64,000 bases of DNA, from NCBI RefSeq assembly GCF_003073045.1, contig NC_037590.1:10373042-10437041 (forward strand), written 5' to 3'. Made by a program: the position numbers and the translations under genes. The notes below the pieces were generated by a model. The model ran no database searches, was not told the origin of the DNA, and worked only from the letters and a program-made list of their open reading frames with translations. Of the stretch, positions 1 to 12,900 are shown one piece after another (within the stretch, counting starts at the first letter, position 1; each line of letters starts with the position of its first letter). Source of the stretch: Pomacea canaliculata (Eukaryota; Mollusca; Gastropoda; Architaenioglossa; Ampullariidae).

Positions 1-2511
1 TCCTGGGAGAAAATGTGCTAAGTGCATGAAGACACATGTAAAAAGCTCCGAGGTGAGATGTGGATGGGGGAAGGAAGAGAGAAGATTAGATTACATGAGA
101 TATGACTCGAGGAAAGACAACTTTTAACCCCACCAACTGATATTATTTGCATATCTGCTCTACATTGAAAACACTGTGCATCGCCAATGAGATATATAGA
201 AATATATTTAAAACATATTTTCTTGTGGCAGATGATTGATGTTCAAGAACACAAAAATGTTAGTACTTAGCAAAAGGATTGTTAACTTTTGCCACAAAAC
301 AGACTATGAGCTGCAATATTATCATAAGATTTTAAGCAGTTAAAGTGGTGTGATTTAACTTTTTTTCTAAAGGGTGGGAATTTGATTGATTACAGTTTCA
401 AATTCAATACTATCCAAGATCATTTGCAGTTAATATTGTTTTTGTTTAATAATCTATGTATATCCAAATGCATATAATAATAGGATCTGTGTAGCGCATT
501 ACCCCACACAAAGGCAAGCTCGATGCACTTCACAAGAGATCAAGGGGAGTGGGCAAAGAGGCTGTATGATATCACAATCAAGTACAAACAAACACAACAT
601 ATATAAACGAACATGCACTGATCAGCAATACAAGAACATGAAGAAATGCAGAGATAGGAGTGTGGGGAAGAAAGAACAACAGGATAGATGTTATAGTATG
701 TGTTTCCAAAAGAGATAAATTTTAAGTCCAGGTTGGAAGGCATGTACCAACTCCACTGTGCGGAGAGACAGAGGTAGGCCGCTACAAATACTGGGGACGA
801 AGAAGGAGAAAGAGTGATGGCCGAGCATCTCAAGTCTGATCTACATGTATACGAAAATTTAAAAAATCTGAAACAAGACCATACTAAACCATTTCTAATG
901 AAATATCCTGTATTTTGACATTATGATCTACAAGTCACTATTTATTACATAGAATGTCATGAATATATGACTCAAAAGCTTCAACATCAATAAGGAAATT
1001 AAGTTCGCTTAAGGTACTTATTAGTATTAGTAGATGGTATTCCATTTACCAGCTTCCTGTTTCAGAGCTACTGTTTGAAATAAAGCAACAATAATAAGAG
1101 AGTGAGAGTGTGCATGCTCATGTGCATGTATATGGTATAACATGTACTCACACAAGCATGCAAAACCAAAATTAAAAAAAGGATTACATCTTCTTTAACG
1201 CTTAAATTTTGTTTTAAAATATTTACATTAATATTTGTGCTATCTAAATCAGAAGTGCTTAAAGTATACAGAAACAGTATTTAGGATTACACAAGGAAAG
1301 TGAAAATATAAAATAGTATTACATGCTAGTTAAAATGTTGGTACCATACGTTATAAATTTATCATATTTTAAAACTTACAATAAATTATTTTAACTCTCA
1401 ACCAAAAAAGTAAAATTATAAATACCATTAATCAGAAAAGTGTAATCATGCTTGCACATCAAACTAAAAGTGAATACAACACGTAGCCTGTCCCTATTTA
1501 CTACTCCTAATGAAAAACTGATAGTATCTTTTAGCTAAACTTTTAAAAGTTTGTATTATTTCGATAACTTTATCGTAGATAATATCATAGTGTCAGCAAT
1601 ATTTACTTCAGATGGATTTAAAGTAAAAATGATAATCTAGAGAAAAAAAATAAAGCTAGTGCAAAATAGCAAAAGTATGGCAAGAGATTTTAGTGTCATC
1701 AATCTGACAAACTGCAAAATGTTTTGATACATTTGTTAACAAAAATGTATTGATTTCCTTATTTATTAAAAACACATGAAGTTGATTGAGGGAAGCTTTA
1801 TTACATTGTATTTATTGGTTTCTTTTAGCAATGTTTTACTTCTGATCAATAAAATTTGAAGTATTAAAAAATGTTTTTAAAAACGTATGTATTTAGTGTG
1901 TGCTGATTTGATGCTGCAATGCTGGAACTTCTACAGTAACCACTTTTTAATGTTTAGTTTAAATGTATAAATACCTCGTCACACAGGACTGTGTACATTC
2001 AAACTAAATCATGCATTTTGATATAACGGAGACTTATTCCTCCCCCTCAACACACACCTTTATGACAACTAAATCTTCAATAATTTCTACTGTAGTTCAT
2101 TTTAACACCGTACGGATGGAAATAAATTGATGAACTCTTTGTTAATGGTACATATTGCAACTTGCAGGTTAGGCGTTAAAAACATAAATATCACGCATCA
2201 AATCTACTAGAGGAAAATGACAGCAACTTGTTTATGCTGATTACTATTTACATCCGATATTATCGTAGTATTGGTGATAGAGATGAGTCACTGCATCCAT
2301 CATTCAGACGATGTTTTTTTTTTTCCCTTCTTCCTCTTTGTTTATGAGATTCTTACTTTTCACCCGTGTTCAAAACTTTTATTAAACCTAAAATACTAAG
2401 TCAGCAATCACACATACATACAGGTATTTGGAAATCAAATGAACTGATGTAACGCAGCTGTGGCGGCATAATGGTCCCAAAAAAGAAACAGTATTGAGTG
2501 AGCAGACCCAC
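1..2511. other. Noncoding left flank, probably intron 1 of the ARHGAP-like gene
   Basis: AT-rich sequence with no exon I can recognise on either strand. Because the ARHGAP-like first exon at 2512-2582 ends in a donor that reads leftward, this stretch is most simply its first intron. It contains one diverged dispersed repeat (about 480-835). I looked on the minus strand for the next BAR-domain exon and did not find it. Confidence 0.5.
480..835 (-). repeat. Dispersed repeat resembling a LINE 3' end
   Basis: The segment begins with a GTAGCGCATTACCCCACACA-type start and ends with a purine-rich block containing GGACGAAGAAGGAGAAAGAG. I remember this layout from animal CR1/L2-type LINE 3' ends. Similar purine-rich blocks occur at about 9630-9880, next to a recognisable LINE, and at about 43140-43430. 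The open frame on the minus strand here (540-833) looks like a by-product of the repeat. Confidence 0.35.
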
Positions 2512-2582
2512 CTTCCTAAATTTTGGTCGGCGATCTGTTTCACACGTAAGAAATTTTTTCTCAGGTTTTCCTTTTTCCACAT
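2512..2582 (-). CDS. First coding exon of a BAR-domain Rho GTPase-activating protein (ARHGAP17/ARHGAP44/nadrin type), partial
   Basis: The minus-strand exon starts at ATG 2582, encodes 23 codons plus two bases, and ends in a GTGGGT donor. The residues NFLRVKQIADQNLGR match the start of the N-BAR domain of vertebrate ARHGAP17/44 (MKKQFNRMKQLANQTVGR), and the exon stops at the same Gly-Arg boundary. Proteins of this family bind curved membranes through BAR and stimulate GTP hydrolysis on Cdc42/Rac through a downstream RhoGAP domain. The RhoGAP domain and the rest of the gene must lie left of the window. The frame stays open upstream to another ATG at 2660. I prefer ATG 2582 because the match starts close to it. 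The gene is divergent from GUF1. Confidence 0.75.
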
Positions 2583-3075
2583 TGTTAAGCTCAGCTTCTC
2601 CCAAGGTAGTTTAAGAGTTTCGTTCACACATGACTCAACTGAATCATCTGTAACGTACAACGAGAAAGATTTACAAATCCACTTAGGAACTCTGCTTCAG
2701 ACGACACTTGACAAGGAAGTAGGCCATAGGCAGGTTTCGGAAGTTACGGCCCTGGGAAGCCCATACTATTCAAGCTCTCCTTGCGCAGCTCTTGTTTCGT
2801 GCAAACTAAGACTTTTTCAAGCCAAACGTTTTGATCGAGATTATTAATTCTCACTCAATTTTTTTGGAATAGAAAAAAATGTTTGGTATTCATTGCGCGA
2901 ATGACTGATAATCTGAAGTACACCCATAGCAAAATATTTTCACACTTACGGGTGCTTATTAAGGGGAGATAACTTGTCAAGGATATTTTTTGTTCATTTT
3001 TCTTGACAGCACATTGACCTTTGGAGAGGTCTATTGATCTACCGGTGACATGAATATAGACTAGTTGTAGGGTTT
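2583..3075. promoter_or_regulatory. Shared 5' region of the ARHGAP-like gene and GUF1
   Basis: About 0.5 kb separates the minus-strand ATG at 2582 from the best candidate plus-strand GUF1 ATG at 3076. No TATA box is convincingly placed. The open frame at 2494-2847 on the plus strand overlaps the ARHGAP-like exon antisense and looks accidental. That this is a bidirectional promoter is inferred from gene layout only. Confidence 0.45.
2958..2974. repeat. Short motif common in mollusc genomes
   Basis: TTAAGGGGAGATAACTT. I recall this motif as extremely frequent in gastropod and bivalve DNA. It is used here only as a clue to the organism. Confidence 0.4.
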
Positions 3076-3204
3076 ATGCTGAAAGTGATGTCTTCCCACA
3101 TCCTTAGTCAACATTTTTTTTCTGCTTCCGTCAAGCATTGTCATTATTTTTTTATCCTTTCATCAGCTAAAAACCGTACTATTTATGATCTTTTAAAGAA
3201 CGTT
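3076..3204 (+). CDS. GUF1: Candidate first exon of GUF1 (mitochondrial presequence)
   Basis: An open frame from ATG 3076 encodes 43 codons up to a phase-0 GTGTGC donor after 3204 (GTTGTG after 3201 is an alternative). The first 38 or so residues hold no Asp or Glu but several Lys, Arg, His, Ser and large hydrophobics, beginning MLKVMSSHILSQHFF, as expected for a matrix-targeting signal. Joining it to the phase-0 acceptor before 3942 keeps frame and gives about 672 aa, near the human length of 669. The donors are weak. A stronger GTAAGA at 3229 is out of phase. Supported by composition and length only. Confidence 0.45.
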
Positions 3205-3941
3205 GTGTGCTTATCAACAGCAAAAAGAGAGTAAGATAATCACACTTACTATTAATAGAATGGGAGAGAAAGAAGTATAATACACACTGTATAATGGTTT
3301 TAAAAAAAAATAATGGGGTTTTCCTTTCAATGGTCTGACTGGTGTAGAAATTCAACTGAAACGTAAGGGATCTGATCGCAGCTGAAGTCAATAATCTCAT
3401 GTTCATATTTATATTTACAATCACTGATGTAGTATGTAGAATGATTAAGGTTATGTTTGTTTCTATGCGACATATTAACTTGGATTAGTTGAACAAATAA
3501 CAAAATGTATCAAACTTTTCAGATTATTACGCCACAGCCAAAATCATAGTTGTTGCCATTTCTCATCCACTTCTCATCCAAATAAGGTGAAGAAAAACTA
3601 TGATAACAAACTATGTACAGACTTTTCTGTAATAGCTACTTAGGATAGTTTAACTTGGCTTTGATTAGATTTTAAATTACGCCCAGAAATAGCACAGACA
3701 AAAGAGGGAAAAAGAATAAACAGACCTCTGAAACGCTTCAAGAACAAAGACTTTCTCGTGTTATGCATCTTTAATTAACAATTAACAATCACCAAGTACA
3801 CTTACTACTTACAAACGGTTGCTTTATACCTTCAAATAAGAACAGTCCAAATACAAACACATGCATTCAATATCAGGTGCACCTGCTGACTCATCCACCC
3901 CATTATCTGTTTCTTATTGTTTCCTCTATGTTTCTTGACAG

Positions 3942-6900
3942 ATCTCTGTAGACCTTTCTCAATTTCCAGTGGAAAACATCAGGAACTTTAGTATTATTGC
4001 ACATGTGGATCATGGGAAGAGTACATTGGCTGATCGACTTCTTGAAATAACTGGCAAGGACGTTTATGTAACATTAATTTATTAATTTAATAATAATGTA
4101 AATCAGCTGACCTTCAAGTTCTTTTACTATTTACAGTTGAACAAATGAGTGCATGATAAAATGTGTCAAATTCTATAGTTTCTTTAAAGTCAATCCAGGC
4201 TGTAATGATTAAGTAGTAGTGTAGGTGTCAATTTTAGAGATAAACTATGTATTTGTCAGGAATGGAAGCTTATGAATTTTTGTTCTCGTCAGGCACAATC
4301 CCAGTAGGTAAGAACAATCAACAAGTGCTGGATAGATTGCAGGTGGAGAGGGAGAGAGGAATCACAGTGAAGGCTCAGACAGCATCCCTTTTTCATTCGT
4401 ACAAAGGAAAGACCTTCCTCTTGAATCTTATAGATACACCAGTGAGTCAAAAAGATGCATCTTACTTCACACTTAGTTCAGTCATCCATACTTATATATC
4501 AACAGTATATAAATAAAAAAAGATATTAGACACTTTAAGACCTAGTAGGCGTGAATGGAATACAACAGGAAGGAAAAATGGTATGAGGGAACATGAGCAT
4601 GTCAGAGCACACTGTATTATCCATGTTATCATCTGTTGTTACCTTAGTACACATAGTATCATATATCAGCATGCATGCTTTACCAGAATTTGCTAAGAGG
4701 TCACAAAAAGTGAGCAAGAAAGTGAAAGAGGGGGTAGGTCTAATGCTCCTGTCAGTTGTTGTCTTCTGTATTGGAGTTCATTTTCAGAGATACAAGCTCC
4801 AAGAAAACAACTGAGCATTCTCTTACTGTTGTAATCAGAATTCATTTTAATATTCTTTATTTTAGGCAATCATTAGCTATTATTAGCATCAACTTATAAA
4901 GGTGTCCCAAACTGGGAAGCAGACTTTCTTCAGATTTCTTTTGTCTCATTTCTTTCTCATGCATTTTCTTAGAAGTGTGTTCTGGGAAAGGGGGTTGCTG
5001 TAGTTTTGTTAGTAATGAATTTGAATCCATTTCAAATGCATCTCCTCATCTTTATTTTCTTATGTATTTTGGTTTGTTTATATACATATTTTCTACTAGA
5101 ATATGGTGAAATGTTTTGAATATGGAGAGTTTGGAATGTTTGAAAATGTATAATGATAATACCAAAGCAATTGTTTTTAATATTTAGATTGTTGTAGCTG
5201 AAATATGTGACAGCTGTGTCATTCTAGGCAAATCACATCTTTCCCCCTTTTTTTCAGGGTCATGTAGATTTTCACTATGAAGTATCTCGATCTCTGGCAG
5301 CATGCCAAGGTGTGATTCTCCTTGTTGATGCGAACCAAGTAAGTTTCATTTTCATTTATCACGGCTAATCACTTTATACAGTTGCATGAAGTCTTTTTGA
5401 CGTTTGGTAAAACTGTAAAATTGACAGCTGACAGTTTGCAATATAAATATTTACTTTTAACATTCAAAATTTTTTTGTTTTTTGGCAGGGAGTGGAGGCA
5501 CAAACTGTTGCTAATTTTGGACTAGCATTTGAGCTAGGGCTTGCCATTGTGCCAGTGATAAATAAAATTGATCTGAAGATGGCACAGCCAGAAGTTGTAG
5601 CCCAACAAATGAAAAATCTTTTTGGCTTTGAATCTTCAGAAATCTTAAAGGTAAGGATTTTCTGTGATTTCTTTTTTTAATTGATTGTTTCTTTAACTAT
5701 GAAAAAAGAAAGATGCTGAAACTTGTTTCCCCATTTAACAGATTATAGCATGTCTTTTCATTATATTTTTTGCCTAAATGCAAAAAAAATTTCCTTAAAC
5801 TTCATTGTAAAACTGTTAAATATGGTAGTATATTATTATTGATTTATCATTATGCTTTGATTTAGATATCTGCAAAGCAAGGAACAGGAGTTGATGAAGT
5901 CCTAAAAGCCGTTATTGAAAGGATTCCACCGTATGTGTTGTCATATTTAGTATTTGGATAATTTCACTTTGATCTTGTCTTTTATATGTATATTGTACTT
6001 TGGCTGTGGATGTAGCAGCAAGGTGTTAAGGTGATGAGTAGGTTTTTTGCTTTTTAAATACTATAATTTCATTTTTTTAAAGAATTAAGAATCTCTTTGG
6101 ATTGTATAAACATTTTAAAATGTCTTTACAATTCGTCACAAAATAACATCAAGCTGAGACTTCGACTTTGTGTTCAAGTTTGTAAATATCATTTCATTTG
6201 GAGTTTGTTCTTTTTTGTTGCAATCATTCTAATTTATCATTAGAACAGAGGGGGGTGGGGCTCAGCGCTAAAAGTATGGGCTTATATCATTAATCTTTCA
6301 TGTTGAGAAATATTAAGGCAGGCTTCATGAATTTGTATGCCTGGGCAGACCAGATGCTGACTGCTCTCGACCCCTCAGGACCCTATTATTTGATTCATGG
6401 TATGACAAGTACAGAGGTGTCATTGCAAATGTGGCAGTATTTGATGGTGTCCTTAAAAAGGGTATGTGCTTCATTTCCAGTGAGGATAATGTGTGCTCCT
6501 TCACAGTATATTACCCGTGTGTGTTTTAAAGGCAGAACTTCTTGTGGGCAGTTTTTAATATGGTTTTGCCCATGTGAGGGAAGATAGGAGTATACGCAAA
6601 AGAAAGATAAAGAGATATAGAGAAAAATAAAGAAAAAAGCAATAAAAATAAAGTTTAAAAACTTAATTTCTTTATGTTTGTGTCATTTGTGCTGTTCATC
6701 CTTCTCTCCTTTATGTTTCTCTCTTTTTTTTTTTTTTTTTTTTTTTTTTGAGAATACATTCAGTATTAACCATGACTGTATGCTCAGATAGAAGCCATTA
6801 CGTTTGATTGCTAGGCTAGTCGGCAGTGCCTGTGATCTCTGCCCTGCCTATTGTCGGGGTAATAATTGGAGACGACTGACTGCTACTTGTGAGCACCATG

Positions 6901-9900
6901 TGTACTCCTTGCATGGGCAAAACCATTCTCTTCCTACAGTCCAAAGAAGTTCCGCCTTCAGATGCGAATTGTTTAAAAGGGTATTTTTGTAAATATGTTT
7001 TTATGCTTCCTTAAGTGCTCATACAGTAACTCCAAATGCCCTGATAAAGTCTGTTGTATCAGCAGACAATGTCTTTGCTCTTAGTTTGTGGTGGGTTGGA
7101 CACCATGGGCCACTGTCATTAGGGCTGTGCTGCAGAGGTACTCTGTGAACTCTCAAATGCAGAAAGTGAACATGTGATGTCTTGAGTTTGGAGTGACTGT
7201 TCTCAGTCTCGTGTTACCTTTCTCCTCTTTCTAGCCTGTAAAGTGAGCCTTGACTGCTTTAGGTGGGATGCTGTTAGAGTCTTCTTTTGCTTACCTTTAA
7301 TTATTGTCTTGGCCTGAGTAAAGCTGACCTGGGGGGATCTCTTGGGCCAGCCTTCCTCCCTCCTTAGGTAATCTGTCAAATGCCTCATTGCCAGGGATAT
7401 TGCATTGAGAGGTAATCCACTTCGATTGTGGACTACTCAGGTTTTATGGAAGGGCATTCAGTTTCTTGTTCCGACTTTGAGATGTCTTCCAAGACTGACA
7501 GAGCGTCAGTAAAGATGACAGATCTTTTCTGCTTTTACAGGATTATATTTCTTGTAAAAAATATTTTTTAGTGAAATGTGTTCACATTTTCACAAATAGG
7601 AGAGGCTGGGAGAAGATAAACATGTGCAAACTGAAAAGCCCATGCACATGATTGCTTGTGTTTGAAGAGTTTTTTAAACTTCTTTTTCTGTTACAGATGA
7701 TAGAGTTTCATGCATAAGAAGCAAAAAGGTGTATGAAGTGCAAGAGCTTGGCATCATGCATCCTACTCAGACACCCACAGATGAGTTGTAAATATATACA
7801 TAAAACATTATCCTGTAACAAAATTTGTTAAGTTTCAATTGTATTTTATCACCTGTGGTGTGCATCTATTTGTGTATGTGTGTACTTGCATGTACATGCA
7901 TGCACACTTGAAGATATCACAGTAGAAGAGATATTATATTTCACATTAGATGATTAAGACCAAGACTGCTGATGTTACAAAATAGATGTTATCAAGATAA
8001 GATAAAAATTATAATTTAGTTGAAGTGCAGATTTGTGAAAGATCAAATAATGTGCTTTTCCAGATATGCAGGCCAGGTTGGGTACATCATTTGTAACATG
8101 CGAAACACTGCAGAAGCACAGATAGGAGACACCTTTTGTCATGAGAAGGACATAGATTCCTTGAAACCACTGCAGGGGTTTAAACCAGCCAAAGCCATGG
8201 TTGTCAGACCTTTTTTTTTCTTTTTTGTAATTGCTTAAGACCACCTTACTTTCAACCAGTTAAGCAGAAATTTTGTATGTGAATTTATGTTCAAGATATA
8301 ACTTAATAAATAATTATCTTGAAATATTTGCAATGATGTTTTTGTAAATCACAGATCAAGTGAAAAATCAGTCATAATCCTTTCTTTTTCAACCATTAGC
8401 TTAGTTATCAGCTGGAGCTATTTAAAGAAAGTTTTTCCTTAAACATTAGTATCATTTGTACAGGAAACATTCACTTAGCAATATTTTTATTTCTTATGTT
8501 TGTGTTTTTGAACAAGGTGTTTTATTTTTTAAATAGTTGCTTCCTTGGCAGATTTATAATTGAAAAAATGCATGACTTTGAAACAGTTTAATTCATAAGG
8601 CTGTCAAATTGTTTTGAACAGGTGTTTGCAGGTGTATTTCCCTCTGACCAGTCAGAGTTTGTTGCTCTGCGCAGTGCTGTTCAGAAGCTTGTTCTGAATG
8701 ATTCCAGTGTAACGGTGCATTCTGACAGCAGGTACATTTAATACTGATGGGTATTGTAACTTGCTGTTGATAGTAATCTGGTTTGTCCAGTTGTTTGGCT
8801 CAGGCATTAGCATTTTTAAAAGCTAATATTTTTTCTGGGATCTGTATTGCAGGAAGTTTAAAGTGTCAAGTCTGGTCTAAGTGAAAACGTTATACTAACA
8901 TTAAATGCATTATTTCAGTCCTGCCCTTGGCCAAGGCTTCCGTATGGGTTTCCTAGGATTGCTCCACATGGATGTTTTCTGCCAACGCTTGGAACAGGAG
9001 TTTGATGCTTCCTTCATTGTTACATCACCAAACGTACCTTACAAAGGTGAATGTTATTCTTGATGTATCGACCGTCTTGATTCTTGAAATTTCAGTGCTT
9101 ATTTTTTTTAAAAAATCGTTTAAAATCGTTTATTGAACTAAACAATAGTACTTTCTACTTTTCTTTAAAATATATAAATTTTTGTGCAAATTGCATAATT
9201 TTAAAGAACTATTTTCAGAAAAGGAATGACGTTTTCAAACATTTTTCCAGTGAGAATTACTGGTGCCAAGTCAATCAAAAAATACGGAGGATCTGAGGTT
9301 ACCATCTTGAATCCATCCAGTGTGAGTTATATGTACATGAGAATGTTTGTGTGCTTGCCATAGTCCTGTGTGCATTAAACCTTTTGCATTTTCTGTTAAA
9401 TCAGTTCTTGTTTTTTTAATTATTTAAGATGCTGTCTCATTGGCCATAAAAAGCAATGTAAAAGGTTCACTGCTGTGTACAGAAATACATATGAAGGGAA
9501 GCTATCCTACAGATGCCCTTTCAGGGACCCAAGAAAAATTCAGTCTGTTAGCTTTTAAGTTTATGAGACTTGTAAAGTGTGTTGATCCAATGAAAACAGT
9601 TCAAGGTGCTAAGAAGTGAGCAAAAGTCATTTTAAAAAGAGGTGAGTCTTAATTAGGCACTTGAAACTACTGAAAGAGGCAGCCTGGGAGACCAGCAAGG
9701 GGAGAGTATTTCAAGTAGACGCACTAGCCTAGTGTAGTCCTGGGAATGTGGAGTTGGAATATATCACAAAGTGAGTGGTATGGAATCTGGATGGTGAAGG
9801 AGGAGGAAAGGCACTGTTTATAGTGATATGGTTGGTGACAGGCAGCCAGGGAAGGAAGCAAAACAGTCGGTGATGATGTGGACAATCTTATGTGCCCAGA

Positions 9901-12900
9901 TGCTCAGCAGCATTCTATTAAATAATGTGGAAGGGCACTGTCTAGTATCAGTGAGTAATACTTCAATTTTGTCAGGATTCAACTTGAGTTTGTTTTCAGT
10001 GAACTAGTTCTGGATGTCAGAATAACAGTGACTGATGGAGGAAAGATGGCTATCAATTTCTGAGAGCTGGCGTATAATTGCATGTCATTGGCAAAGACCA
10101 GAAAGAAAAGAGAGATGACCAGTGAAAATGAAAGTGTAGGAGGAATGAGAATTAATGTTAGTGGTCTGAGATGGTCATAGAGGTGACGCTGGAACTAAGG
10201 ACTGTGTCTTGAATGCCAAAAAGTCAACTGAATGTTCCGTTGAAGTGTGTCAAATGCAGACAAGGAGGACAAGCACCAAAACCAGACCATTATCAGAAGT
10301 CAGACTGAGGAGAGCTGTGCTGTGATGGTGACACCAAGCAGATTACGTACACGTAGAAGATAGTGGCAAGTAAAATTTTCATTAAGGTGGTCAAGGATTA
10401 CACGCTCTAGAAAGAATAATTCAGGATGGTAGTTCTTAGGCTTATTAACATCAAGGAAAAACCTTTTTAAGGAGTGGGTATACACAGGCAGTTTGAGAGT
10501 GAAGTGAACAAAATGTTGTTTTCTTCAATGGTTAGACATCCAGCAATAAGAACTGAGGGCAGAGGATCTAGCTCACAGGTGTTGATGGTGATCTAAGTAA
10601 GGAGTTGATGCATGTAATCAATTGCAGCTGAATACATGTTAAGGGTGATCCAGAGAAGGGAAGATGAGATAAAAGCACCAATCTAGATGGGACTACATGC
10701 TGCTGATTTTGTCAATTGGGCAAAAATCTCAGGGAGGACTTTGTGGTCATGATTGGTGGGAAGAGAGGAAGAAAAGGTAAAGCCAAGAAGAACATTTATA
10801 TGAGAACAGTTCCTTGGCAGAGGAGTGCTGCAGAATGCAATTGGTGAAGTATTTAGTCTTGGAATTGATGACATTCTTGACTGATTGCTCTCTATAAAGA
10901 TTTGGCGGTTAGGCCACTTTTGTTTAGTTGATCTGATCTCAGAGAACCAAGGAGTTAATGGTCTATCCAAAACAGAGCAGGAGACAGACAGAGCATGATG
11001 ATCAAGGTGGCACCACTAAAAGCCAAAGTACTAAAGGCCCATTGATCTGAATGATTTGCAGTTAACATTGTTCATATGTATATGTATTATATGGATAGTT
11101 AAACGGATCATGACACCATGTTATTCGACAAGTGCACCTGCAATGATTTTGCTTATTTTTGTTTTAAGATGCCCACGGTAGATGTTGTGGAGGAGTACTT
11201 TGAGCCTATGGTAAAAGGCACCATCATCTGTCCTGATCAGTACTTAGGCAACGTGACAAGTTTGTGTCTGGTATGTTGTTTTTTTTTACAAAAGATTCCA
11301 GTATTTTGACAGATTTCCAGGATCCTTCTGGATTTATTGATTTTAGCTTATTTATGTAACATTTTTTATTCTTGAATGGTTTGAAAGACACTATCAGTCT
11401 GCTCCTACACTTTAATTTTCTGCAACAATAATTCATTGAGACATTTTAACATCTTGATTATTATGACTTTTTCCCCTTCTAGGCTAGAGTCATGCAATAT
11501 ATAGAACCATACATCAGCATAGATTTATATAAGGTAATTTAATACATGAGACTATCTTAGACTTTCTTGCCAGACAGACAGTTAAAGTTATTAAATATGT
11601 CTAATCACAGGATCGCAGAGGACAAATTGAAGACCAGCTGAATATTGATGACACTCGTATTTTGCTTGTTGTTCGTTTCCCTCTTAATGAAATCCTTGTG
11701 GACTTCTTTGATGACCTGAAATCTCTGACTTCAGGATATGCAAGGTGATGCGATACTGTGTGAATTCATAACTATATAATGAACTGTGACTGACAGAAAC
11801 ATAGAACTAAAGAAAGGTAGGTGAATGCAAGGAAGAATAAAACAAGAACTAGGAAGAAAAATAAGCTATGCTTAGAGTGGGAGAAAGATATGGTTTTAGG
11901 CAAACCTTTAAACCACTTTGCTCATCTGACAAATGCTAGATTCACATATCTCTGCAACTCACTTGATGTGCAGGATAGTTAACATAGTAATTCTAAATGC
12001 TACTTTGACACACATGTGCACACAGATGTAAGAATTTGGTTCTGGGCATTCTTTTTTTTCACAGTCTTTTTCTGTCAAAAACATTTAGAAGTAGTTAAAA
12101 ATGTAGTAATGGACAAGAGCAGCCTTAAAACTAACCTATAAAGATGTTACCAGGCCATTCAGATGACAAAGAACACAGAAGATACAGGTGGAGACAAACT
12201 CATAATACAAATTTTTCAGATTAAAAAAAGTTTAACTTCTATTGAGTTCATTTAATGGCTGAGAAGTTTATGCAAAAGAATATTAGATTGTTATTTTTAC
12301 CTGTTTACTTTTTTCAGTTTTGATTATGAGGATGCTGGTTATCAACCTGCTACACTTGTTAAGGTATCCATGCATCTCCTTTGTTTGACTTTGTTTACGT
12401 AATAATTTTTTAATGCTGGGCAGATGAGTTCAGTAAGTTCTTAAATTAGATAAGATTACTTGTCAGTTTTGGTCTCCATCACTTCATAGATGCTTTGCCA
12501 TAAGTGCATATAAAGTATTTTCAAAAATCCCTTCAACTCCAGTATTACTGTACATAAATTTGTTATAGCTGTATATTGCAGTGTATTGTTTTTTTTCTAC
12601 AGGTTGATTTCCTTTTAAATGGCAAGGTAGTAGATGAGCTGTCTATGATCTGTCATTCTTCACGAGCACGGAATTTGGCATGCACTGTGTGTGCAAAGCT
12701 GAAAGACAGTATTCCACGGCAACAGTTCCCGATTGCAGTACAAGGTGCTATAGGCAGTAAGATACTTTCTCGAGAGGACATACAGCCATATCGCAAAGAT
12801 GTCACATCTAAATGTGTGAGTGTTTGTTTTGATTGCTTTGTTTTTTTCTGGGGGAGAACAAAATAAACAGATTTTATCTGCAAAATATGCAAAAAAAGAT

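Noticed and set aside
540..833. 97-codon minus-strand ORF
   Set aside because: It coincides with a dispersed repeat, and its composition (Ser, Tyr, Cys-rich) fits translated repeat DNA.
2494..2847. 117-codon plus-strand ORF beginning MSEQTHLPKF
   Set aside because: It runs antisense through the ARHGAP-like first exon and the promoter region, has no family resemblance and no splice donor fitting GUF1.
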